Shown piece after piece: positions 39,067 through 46,073 of a stretch of 46,073 nt of DNA. Positions within the stretch are counted from its first letter, which is position 1. Every line of letters begins with the position of its first letter. The translations under genes and the position numbers were made by a program. Source of the stretch: a virus; IMG/VR virus record IMGVR_UViG_3300020731_000031, positions 1 to 46,073 of that record. One strand, given 5' to 3'. The notes beneath the pieces are model-generated. The model saw nothing but the letters and a program-made list of their open reading frames with translations, did no database searches and had not been told where the DNA came from.

Positions 39067-40644
39067 ATGGCTACATACAGTAGACCAGGCGTCTTTATCG
39101 AAGAAGTAGAACTTCCACAGACGATTGAAGTTGCCGATAGTGGACAAGCTATTGGTGCATTTGTTGGTGCTTTACCTAAAGGTCCTACAAGCGTACCCGT
39201 ACTAGTCGATACTTGGGCAAAATTCACACAGATTTTTGGAAGCCTTAACGATGCATATCCAACCACTTGGGCTGCATATAACTTCTTTGCCAATGGCGGA
39301 CGTCAGCTTTACGTAAAGCGTGTTACTGGATCAGGTGCTGCTTCAGCGCAGACTATGATCACAGACAGCTCTACCAATCAACTAAACACCATCTTGCTCC
39401 AGGCAGCAAATCCTGGTTCATGGGGTAACGCACTTGCAGTTCAGATCCGACCAACTACAGATCCTACTCGTTTTTCATTGGCTGTATTTGGTGCTCCTAC
39501 AATTGCAGGTAACCTTACCTCTAACCTTTTGGAGCAGATCCCAGATCTATCTATGAGCAGTACTGATCCACGTTACTTTGTAACAACGATCAATACCTCA
39601 TCTTCATACATCATTGCCTATGACCAGCACTCAGCTTCAGTTGCTCCAAATAACATGCCTGTTCTTGGTACAACTTTGTATGCTCTTGGTTCTACAACTG
39701 CAGGTACAGATGGAGATACACCAACTCGTTCGAACTATGCTGTAGCATTAGCCGCACTGGATCCAATTAATAACCCATTGGTTATTAATAACACAGACGC
39801 TCCTTATATCTATACGACCTCAGGTTCTGGCACGGATCGTTCAAATGCTTTGAACATTATGTCAGATGTAGTTGCTTATTGCGAGGGTCGTGGAGATGGC
39901 TTTGCTGTTCTAGAGACTCCTGCAGGACTTTCAGCAGCTGATGCTGAGCAGTTTGCTGTGGATCTTGCTGCAGCCTATGCTGGATCATCTAATGGCACTC
40001 GTGCAGCTATTTACTACCCATGGTTAGTAATTCCAGATGTTAAGCGTTCTGTTCCAGGCGTAACACGTCTTCAGGCTCCAGGAGCTTCAGTAGTTGGACA
40101 GTACCTAGCTACAGATGCTTCACGTGGTGTCTTTAAGACTCCAGCAGGACTTGGAAACAAGATCGCTCTTGCAGTTGCTACAGAGCATCAGTTCTCAAAT
40201 GCTGAGCTTGATACTCTTAACACAGCTACCCGTCCTATCAACGCTATTCGCCAGGTTCCTGGTGCAGGCATTGTTATCATGGGTGGACGCACAATGGATA
40301 CAGATGTTCGCAATCGCTACATCAATATCCGTCGTTCTTTGACCTATATTGAAAAAGAATGTAAAGATCTGACACAGTTTGCTGTCTTTGAAAACAATGA
40401 CACCTACCTGTGGACAAAGATTAATGTTGCAATCACTAACTTCCTAGCTGCTTACTGGCAGAATGGCGGATTGCGTGGAGCTACAGCAGCTCAGGCTTTC
40501 TATGTTAAGTGCGATTCAACTACAACTTCGGCTACAGATATTTCTAACGGTCTCGTTAATATTGAAGTAGGCGTGGCTCTACAGTACCCAGCAGAGTTTG
40601 TTGTCATTAAGATCGGACAACTCACAGGAAGCGCTACGGCGTAA
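39067..40644 (+). CDS. Tail sheath protein
   Basis: 525 aa, starting MATYSRPGVFIEEVELPQTI, the canonical sheath start. Then AIGAFVGALPKGPTSVPVLV, FTQIFGSLNDAYPTTWAAYN and FFANGGRQLYVKRVTG, all diagnostic of myovirus sheaths. C-terminal domain: TRPINAIRQVPGAGIVIMGG followed by NRYINIRRSLTYIEK, then VEVGVALQYPAEFVVIKIG-like end. The protein polymerises around the tube and contracts during infection. Strong AAGGAG site; high-expression codons. It shows the phage is contractile-tailed. Confidence 0.97.
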   Translation: MATYSRPGVFIEEVELPQTIEVADSGQAIGAFVGALPKGPTSVPVLVDTWAKFTQIFGSLNDAYPTTWAAYNFFANGGRQLYVKRVTGSGAASAQTMITDSSTNQLNTILLQAANPGSWGNALAVQIRPTTDPTRFSLAVFGAPTIAGNLTSNLLEQIPDLSMSSTDPRYFVTTINTSSSYIIAYDQHSASVAPNNMPVLGTTLYALGSTTAGTDGDTPTRSNYAVALAALDPINNPLVINNTDAPYIYTTSGSGTDRSNALNIMSDVVAYCEGRGDGFAVLETPAGLSAADAEQFAVDLAAAYAGSSNGTRAAIYYPWLVIPDVKRSVPGVTRLQAPGASVVGQYLATDASRGVFKTPAGLGNKIALAVATEHQFSNAELDTLNTATRPINAIRQVPGAGIVIMGGRTMDTDVRNRYINIRRSLTYIEKECKDLTQFAVFENNDTYLWTKINVAITNFLAAYWQNGGLRGATAAQAFYVKCDSTTTSATDISNGLVNIEVGVALQYPAEFVVIKIGQLTGSATA

Positions 40645-40658
40645 GGAGATAAATAATA

Positions 40659-41288
40659 ATGGCACTATCAATCGATAATATCGTCAAGGATCGTTTGGCG
40701 TCGGATCCAATCCGTACGTTTAAGTTCCTTGTAACGTTCACCCCAAACGGTGACTCAGGTTCTACCTGGGGTAACAACTTCGGTAAGATGGGATTCGTCT
40801 CGGTGTCTGGACTTTCAGTCTCCACAGAGCCAATCGCTTACCGTGAGGGTGGATACAACACTAACGTCCACCAGATTCCTGGTCAGTCCTCTTTCACCCC
40901 TATCACCTTGTCTAAGGGCGTTATGCTCGGACAAAATGATAACTGGTTGTGGATGAAGCGCCTGTTCTCAGTGCTCAACCCTACCAACGCTGTTGGTGGA
41001 GGAGTCGGAACAGACTTTCGCTGCACATTGGACATCGCAGTTCTTAGCCATCCAAACCCACAAGGTTATGCAGCTCTAGGTAATACCGCACCAGCTACAG
41101 ATGATGCTTCACAGCACACATCAATGCGCTTCCGTGTGTATAACGCCTGGATTGCTAACATTGGGTACAGCAACTTGGACGCTGGTCAGAATACCCTCAT
41201 GGTTGAGGAAATGACTATCGTACATGAAGGCTTTGATGTACAGTTCGCCTCTGATTACAAGAATACGGCACCAAGTTTCACTATCTAA
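40659..41288 (+). CDS. Tail tube protein (T4 gp19-like)
   Basis: 209 aa, 14 nt after the sheath stop, preceded by AAGGAGATAA. Pattern: DPIRTFKFLVTFTPNG, FGKMGFVSVSGLSVSTEPIA and YREGGYNTNVHQIPG, SFTPITLSKGVMLGQNDNWL, then LVEEMTIVHEGFDVQ near the end. This is the T4 gp19 / phage T4-like tube family. It forms the inner tube that DNA passes through. Length is close to that of typical tube proteins. Confidence 0.95.
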   Translation: MALSIDNIVKDRLASDPIRTFKFLVTFTPNGDSGSTWGNNFGKMGFVSVSGLSVSTEPIAYREGGYNTNVHQIPGQSSFTPITLSKGVMLGQNDNWLWMKRLFSVLNPTNAVGGGVGTDFRCTLDIAVLSHPNPQGYAALGNTAPATDDASQHTSMRFRVYNAWIANIGYSNLDAGQNTLMVEEMTIVHEGFDVQFASDYKNTAPSFTI

Positions 41289-41310
41289 TAACGACTAAAG
41301 GGTAAATAAT

Positions 41311-42123
41311 ATGGAAAACGAAAAGACAATCAATGCTGCTTCAAACCCAGCATTGGCGAATCAATTAGTAGAAGAAGCTCTTACTGAGAAGGCGGCGCCT
41401 CGTGACATATCTGTCGCAACGCCGCCTGATACAGTCGTAGAGTTAGCCGGTGGTTTGTTTGATCCTTTTGAAGGTGTCATTAGAACAGCGGAAGTAAGAG
41501 AGCTTACTGGGGCAGACGAAGAAGTCATTGCCCGTATTGGAGACAATGGTAAAGCTCTTCTAGCTATCTTAGAGCGAGCAGTTGTTAAGATTGGCGATAA
41601 AAAAGCTGACAAGGATATGCTGGATATGATGCTTGCGGGAGATCGCGAGCTATTGCTTTTAGCTATTCGTAGATTCACCTTCGGAGAAGAAACAAAGATT
41701 GGGCCAGGAAACTGCCCACATTGCTCAGTTGAACAAACCTTTGATATCAACCTAAAGGATGATATAAAGGTAAAGACTTTAGATGAAGAAGACCGTGACT
41801 TTACTGTAGATTGCAAAGTTGGAAAAGTGAGCGTTAGACTGCCTAACGGACACGTACAAAAAGCAATTGTTGCAGCTACTGGAAAGAATGCGGCTGAATT
41901 AGATACTATCCTTCTTAAGGGTTGTATCCAGGCAATAAACGGCAACCCCGCAGTTACTACGGAACATGTTAAGAACCTTAGTATCAAGGATCGTCGTGAA
42001 ATTATTAAGCAGATAACAGACCGCAACCCAGGACCACAACTCGCTGAAGTATCAAAACCTTGTCAATCCTGCGGCCAGGAGGTACCGCTTCCGCTAACTC
42101 TAGCGGAGTTGTTTCAGGGGTGA
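41311..42123 (+). CDS. Tail assembly chaperone, zero-frame product, 270 aa
   Basis: N-terminal region acidic; VVELAGGLFDPFEGVIRTAE then RELTGADEEVIARI (about 50-75) is typical of chaperones in aquatic myoviruses. Two Cys pairs, CPHC near 138 and CQSC near 252, suggest a zinc-binding site. The stop (42121-42123) is followed by 45 codons open in another frame with no start codon, so part of the product is probably extended by frameshifting. It lies between the tube and tape-measure genes, the classic chaperone site. Confidence 0.82.
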   Translation: MENEKTINAASNPALANQLVEEALTEKAAPRDISVATPPDTVVELAGGLFDPFEGVIRTAEVRELTGADEEVIARIGDNGKALLAILERAVVKIGDKKADKDMLDMMLAGDRELLLLAIRRFTFGEETKIGPGNCPHCSVEQTFDINLKDDIKVKTLDEEDRDFTVDCKVGKVSVRLPNGHVQKAIVAATGKNAAELDTILLKGCIQAINGNPAVTTEHVKNLSIKDRREIIKQITDRNPGPQLAEVSKPCQSCGQEVPLPLTLAELFQG

Positions 42124-42256
42124 AATTGATTATGAAGTTCTAGTAGAAGTATGGAACTTTTTAACTCAAGCATACCCAGGATGGACATTGAACGAAATAC
42201 GCTCTTTAAACTTTAGAGAGCGAGTTACATGGATGTTAAAAGTAAAAAATAGGTGA
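42104..42256 (+). CDS. Frameshifted second half of tail assembly chaperone
   Basis: Open frame 42104-42256 lies +1 (equivalently -2) from the upstream gene, overlaps its last 18 nt, and has no start codon near its beginning. The encoded segment reads GEIDYEVLVEVWNFLTQAYP then GWTLNEIRSLNFRERVTWML, a helical end like those of long-form chaperones. The overlap TTG-TTT-CAG-GGG-TGA contains TTTC, where tRNA-Phe could slip +1 from UUU to UUC, and a four-G run where a -2 slip is possible. A programmed frameshift is the best explanation. Confidence 0.72.
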   Translation, partial: RSCFRGEIDYEVLVEVWNFLTQAYPGWTLNEIRSLNFRERVTWMLKVKNR

Positions 42257-42267
42257 GGCGGTGAATA

Positions 42268-45195
42268 ATGGCTCAAGACGAAGATAAGATTGAACAAAAC
42301 CTCTATGAGGGCGCTCAAGCGTTCCTAGACGAGTTTAAAGAGATTGAAACAATACTTGAAAAAGCAGACAAGTATAGCGCATCTATCCGTAAAAATCTTA
42401 GCGGCAATGCTACTGGAAGTAGCAACCTTGGTCTTGGTACTGTAGCCAAAAATGCCTGGAACTCATTCACCCCTACTCAAAGATTAATGGGCGGTGCCGC
42501 TATAGGCGGCACAGCTATTGCCGGTTCATTTATGAGCATGGCCCCAAATACAATGGCTGCTGTTACGCAGCGTATGGCTGCTGATGCTGTATCTGGATTT
42601 AGCACTCAAGGTCCTGGAATGGGTAACTCTCAGGCCGTTATGCGTAGTGCTAATTCTGCTGTACAAGGCGGAGCAACAAGTGCTATGGGACCAACCATGG
42701 CTACTATGGCAGCCTTCTATAGCGGCGGTTACACAGCCGGCAGTGCAAGCTCTAAAAATATTATGGCTAGCGTCGGTGGATTAAGCGCCATGACTGGTCA
42801 ATCAAATGAACAGGTTGCAGCCACTCTTGGTGGCATGAATGGAATGAATTTCCTTCGTTACGGTATTTCTATACGTGATGGCCAAGGAAATCTAAAACCA
42901 ATGAATACTATTGTTAATGATGTATTCAGAGTTTTGTTTGGTGGAAGAACCCCTACTCAGGATCAAGCAGCGACTATTCTAAATCCTAACTCCCCACTTG
43001 GTGCAGGCCTAATGGCTATTGTAGGTGGAGATCAAAATCTTTTCCAGACCATTGCTATGGCTGTTCTTACCCGTGCTAAAAAGGGAAGTGCCCTAACTCC
43101 TGGGGATATGAAGAATGCTCAGCAGGCTCTTGATATTATGGGTGTACCAAAAGACAGCCCAATTCGCGCTAACTTTAAAAATAACAGCGCACAAAATAAA
43201 TTACTTGGTGCAACTCAACAAGGGTTAGTATCTGGTTACAATGGGGCTCTTGATACAAATGCAGCTATAACTAATGGCTTGGCTGGTATGGCTACCCAAT
43301 TACAGGGAGCAACTAATGCCCTTATGGCATTTAAAGGATTTTTAGAAACCTTCCCTAATACAGGAAGTGTTGGTGGCGGTCTATCCGGCATGGCTGGTGG
43401 GTTAATGGGTATTGGTGGTCAGTTTGCTCAATATTCATTAATGAACCGTATGTATGGTTTAGGTGGAAGTGCGGGCGCAGCTACAGGCGCAGTAGATTCA
43501 GTTACCGGCCTTACTGAAGCAGAGATGAGTGCAGCATTATTGGGTAAAAGCTCAGGAAGTAGTGGAATGCTGGGAGGCCTAAGCGGACTTGCACGTAGAT
43601 TTATGCGTGGAGGGTTATATTCCGTAGGAGGACAAATTGCTGGAAGCTTAATTGGTGGTAACTCAGCACATGGCAGTACTAGATCTAGACTTGGTAGGGC
43701 TGCTAAATATGCTGGAACTGGTGCAGCAATAGGAGCTTTAATTCCAGGACTTGATGCTACAGGCATACCAGAATTAATTGGGGGTCTGCTTGGCAGTGCC
43801 TATGGGGCGTTTACTGGTGGACCTAATACATCAAATAGTACTTCGTCTAGCGGTACAAGTGGCGCTACATTCCCAGGGTTGCAATCCCCAGCCCCTACTG
43901 GCACACCTATTACACAAGGCTACCACGGTAAAACAAATAAGACTGCTGCCCACTTAGGTATTGACTATGGAGTAAAGCACGGCACACCTATTCGTGCTGC
44001 AGGCCCAGGTACTGTTACAGAAACAGGTAACGGTGGTGGTTATGGTAACTACATCATTATTAGCCATGGTGGTAAGTCAACTCTCTATGCCCACTTAAGT
44101 AAGATTATGGTAAAGAAAGGCGATGTTGTAGACCATACAACTGTCATTGCTTTATCTGGTGGTACCCCAGGAACACCGGGTGCTGGAAAATCTACGGGAC
44201 CACACCTTCACCATGAGCTTAGAGATAACGGCGGTATCGGAGCAGGTGGACGTATAAATCCCCAGAACTGGTTTGGTAAAGCCACATCTTGGCTCAGTGG
44301 CATATTTACTAAGAGTGTAAAAACTGTAGAAAATTTCCTTGGGTTTGGAAATCAAAGCAAATCTTCTAAGGCCCAAGCTAACTTCTTAAGTGGCACCCAG
44401 TCAGCTATAACATTATCAGAACTAAGTTCTGCCGACGTTAATAGCCTACTTGGTAAAGAACTCTATAGAGGCCAACCCTTAACTTACTCTAATTTAACTA
44501 AGTATGTCCCTAAAGCTGCAGCACAGGCTGCTCAGAATTTACCTGCGGCTATGAGCCAGATCCCTAAGGGTAAGGGCATAGCTGGTGGAAGTCCAGACGG
44601 TCTTATGCGCATTCTTTACAATGCCGGCTTTAGAGGGGCTGCACTGGAGACTGCATTTGCCGTTGCTCTTACTGAATCAAATGGAAACCCTAGAGACCAT
44701 AACTATGATCCTAAAACAGGAGACAACTCCTATGGTATTTTTCAAATTAATATGCTTGGAAACATGGGACCAGATAGAAGGAAGAGTTACCACCTATCTA
44801 GCAACGACGCACTTTATAACCCCGTTACAAATGCGCTAATTGCTAAAGACATATCTCATAATGGAAAGATTTGGAATAAGGCGTGGCCCCATAGCTATGG
44901 AAGCTCGCGTTATTTTTCATTCCTTAAAGAAGCTCAGACTGTTGGTCAAGAGACAGGCTTAGGCACCGGAGGTCCAGATAGTACTTGGGGAGCTACCTCA
45001 GTCCACTCTACCCCTGCTTTGTCTTCTACACGCGGAGGCAATGCTACACTAAACACTAGTTCCAATATTAATATGAATGTGACAATGCAGGTTCATATTG
45101 CTCGAGCATCCATTCAGGAAACTGAACAGATGTTCCAGCAGTTTAAATCAAGAATTGAAACCTCATTGGTACCGAAAGGAATTAGCGTTTACTAA
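42268..45195 (+). CDS. Tape measure protein with M23 peptidase and lysozyme-like domains, 975 aa
   Basis: It sets tail length and carries cell-wall enzymes. Residues 1-95: charged start and a hydrophobic stretch (GGAAIGGTAIAGSFMSMAP). Residues 95-530 are Gly/Ala/Met-rich helical tape sequence with more membrane-like segments. M23 domain about 548-655: HLGIDYG near 562-568 and HLHHE near 645-649 supply the zinc ligands. Lysozyme-like domain about 770-890: AFAVALTESNGNP with Glu near 803, then SYGIFQIN near 822, closely matching the minus-strand endolysin. It should be delivered at infection to open peptidoglycan. Its stop overlaps the next start by 1 nt. Confidence 0.93.
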   Translation: MAQDEDKIEQNLYEGAQAFLDEFKEIETILEKADKYSASIRKNLSGNATGSSNLGLGTVAKNAWNSFTPTQRLMGGAAIGGTAIAGSFMSMAPNTMAAVTQRMAADAVSGFSTQGPGMGNSQAVMRSANSAVQGGATSAMGPTMATMAAFYSGGYTAGSASSKNIMASVGGLSAMTGQSNEQVAATLGGMNGMNFLRYGISIRDGQGNLKPMNTIVNDVFRVLFGGRTPTQDQAATILNPNSPLGAGLMAIVGGDQNLFQTIAMAVLTRAKKGSALTPGDMKNAQQALDIMGVPKDSPIRANFKNNSAQNKLLGATQQGLVSGYNGALDTNAAITNGLAGMATQLQGATNALMAFKGFLETFPNTGSVGGGLSGMAGGLMGIGGQFAQYSLMNRMYGLGGSAGAATGAVDSVTGLTEAEMSAALLGKSSGSSGMLGGLSGLARRFMRGGLYSVGGQIAGSLIGGNSAHGSTRSRLGRAAKYAGTGAAIGALIPGLDATGIPELIGGLLGSAYGAFTGGPNTSNSTSSSGTSGATFPGLQSPAPTGTPITQGYHGKTNKTAAHLGIDYGVKHGTPIRAAGPGTVTETGNGGGYGNYIIISHGGKSTLYAHLSKIMVKKGDVVDHTTVIALSGGTPGTPGAGKSTGPHLHHELRDNGGIGAGGRINPQNWFGKATSWLSGIFTKSVKTVENFLGFGNQSKSSKAQANFLSGTQSAITLSELSSADVNSLLGKELYRGQPLTYSNLTKYVPKAAAQAAQNLPAAMSQIPKGKGIAGGSPDGLMRILYNAGFRGAALETAFAVALTESNGNPRDHNYDPKTGDNSYGIFQINMLGNMGPDRRKSYHLSSNDALYNPVTNALIAKDISHNGKIWNKAWPHSYGSSRYFSFLKEAQTVGQETGLGTGGPDSTWGATSVHSTPALSSTRGGNATLNTSSNINMNVTMQVHIARASIQETEQMFQQFKSRIETSLVPKGISVY

Positions 45196-46073
45196 TGGCT
45201 ACTATAAATGTATACCAGCAAAAGCTATTCCAGGTTATTAATGGAAGCTATGTCCCCATTGAAGTACCGGACATTAAAGTAAGCTTTACTGACCTTGTTC
45301 CAGGAGGTACTGCTACTGCAGGTGCTACCACCTACGGTGGGGATACTCTAGAGTGGCAAATTATTCCTGGTACTTACAATGATGTAACAAATCAATTTAC
45401 ACCAGCTACAGATATGTCTAAATACGCTGTACACGTAAGCGCTGGTTCCCAGGGCCATGGATATTTTGCTGAAGTACAAACTAACTCTAATAGCTTTACT
45501 GCTAAAGTAGTAAACAGTCTTTTATCCGCTAACGGCATAAAGTGGCCTATAGTAATTTACCCATATTTTGATGTGATATTAAAATCTGATCCCAATACCT
45601 TTTTAGGTGTATACGATTGGCCTATTACTCAAACAGATGGCACTGTGGGATATATTCGTTATCAGTCGGTATCTATTACGCAAGCAGTTACCCAGCCGCC
45701 TATTCCAAAAGAAATACTTCCATTATTAAATGGAAACTATAGTAATATCCACTGGGACTATGCTAATAAACAGTTTGTTTTTATTACCTCTACAACTAAC
45801 TCAAAGCAAACCTGTTACTTTGTAAATACCTATAACCCTGTAACTCAGAAAAAGGTTGGACCAAGTTCTCTAGGTTGTGACCCAGTAAATAAGCCGGGCA
45901 ATGCTAAGAAGGCAGCACAAAGCCTGCTTGTTGATGCTATTGATAGTATTCATAATGGGCCTAAATCTCAGTTGCCAGCTAAGGTTGCAAACTATCAAGC
46001 ACCATCTGGGACATTACCGCCATCACCTAACAATCCTGATAGTTCTGCTATGGGTCCTCGTTGGAATCCACCA
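45195..46073 (+). CDS. Tail protein after tape measure, cut by window end (at least 293 aa)
   Basis: ATG at 45195 overlaps the tape-measure stop. The frame stays open to the last base of the window, so the C terminus is missing. The visible part begins MATINVYQQKLFQVINGSYV, then VEVPDIKVSFTDL-like beta sequence, KVVNSLLSANGIKWPIVIYP and YFDVILKSDPNTFLGVYDWP. Position suggests a baseplate hub or distal tail component as in other contractile phages, but no conserved motif confirms this. Residues from about 235 on are Pro/Ser/Asn-rich (ANYQAPSGTLPPSPNNPDS), perhaps a linker. Confidence 0.7.
   Translation, partial: MATINVYQQKLFQVINGSYVPIEVPDIKVSFTDLVPGGTATAGATTYGGDTLEWQIIPGTYNDVTNQFTPATDMSKYAVHVSAGSQGHGYFAEVQTNSNSFTAKVVNSLLSANGIKWPIVIYPYFDVILKSDPNTFLGVYDWPITQTDGTVGYIRYQSVSITQAVTQPPIPKEILPLLNGNYSNIHWDYANKQFVFITSTTNSKQTCYFVNTYNPVTQKKVGPSSLGCDPVNKPGNAKKAAQSLLVDAIDSIHNGPKSQLPAKVANYQAPSGTLPPSPNNPDSSAMGPRWNPP

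Noticed and set aside
41361-42026. Minus-strand 221-residue open frame
   Set aside because: Antisense to the tail assembly chaperone, Ser-rich with no recognised motif, and lacks a start signal.

Overview
This window is a dense, almost entirely plus-strand stretch of a large tailed-phage genome (or prophage-like contig). A tail sheath gene, a T4 gp19-type tube gene and a very long tape-measure gene make it a contractile-tailed virus. The host is most likely an actinobacterium. The reasons are small zinc-ribbon proteins of an actinobacterial type, tRNAs without an encoded CCA end, and -10 boxes placed for leaderless or near-leaderless mRNAs. The AT/GC balance is intermediate (judged by eye) and several tail proteins resemble those of cyanophage myoviruses, so a freshwater or marine actinobacterial host fits better than a high-GC soil genus. 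The host call is inference.

Layout. (1) 1-3.3 kb: a lone minus-strand gene with its own terminator, an intergenic control region with a spaced direct repeat, a 35-residue zinc-finger ORF, a KTSC-like protein, an HslV/proteasome-type Ntn hydrolase and a PASTA-domain protein ending in a strong hairpin. (2) 3.3-9.1 kb: overlapping genes for unknown, Lys/Ala-rich and zinc-ribbon proteins, ending in a small HNH-like protein. (3) 9.1-10.1 kb: a minus-strand block with a membrane-anchored lysozyme/transglycosylase gene, tRNA-Met, tRNA-Leu(UAG), a 40-nt tRNA-like minihelix and tRNA-Gln. (4) 10.3-18.6 kb: the packaging and head module: small unknowns, large terminase, portal, scaffold, N4-gp56-type major capsid protein and connector proteins. 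(5) 18.6-37.9 kb: a 19-kb adhesin island with three collagen-like fibers, glycine-rich proteins, a 1110-residue structural protein, a 1291-residue adhesin with a domain inserted inside a glycine-rich domain, three tandem paralogs, a glycosyltransferase, a protein with 20 cysteines, and a tail of tiny basic or Cys-rich ORFs including a metallothionein-like 30-mer. (6) 37.9-46.1 kb: the contractile tail module: neck and tail-completion proteins, sheath, tube, a tail-assembly chaperone with a frameshifted second half, a tape measure carrying M23 and lysozyme-like domains, and the start of the next tail gene, cut by the window end.

How the parts fit. Terminase and portal package DNA into a capsid built on the scaffold, connectors join head to tail, and the sheath and tube are built on the tape measure with help from the two-frame chaperone. 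The adhesin island would supply host recognition, perhaps modified by the phage glycosyltransferase. The tape-measure enzymes and the separate minus-strand lysozyme would breach peptidoglycan at entry or release. The most unusual points are the HslV-like peptidase, the tRNA minihelix, the Leu-anticodon tRNA with a short variable loop, the +1/-2 frameshift signal, the metallothionein-like ORF and the placement of the adhesin island between head and tail genes. No integrase, CRISPR array, reverse transcriptase or insertion sequence was seen.
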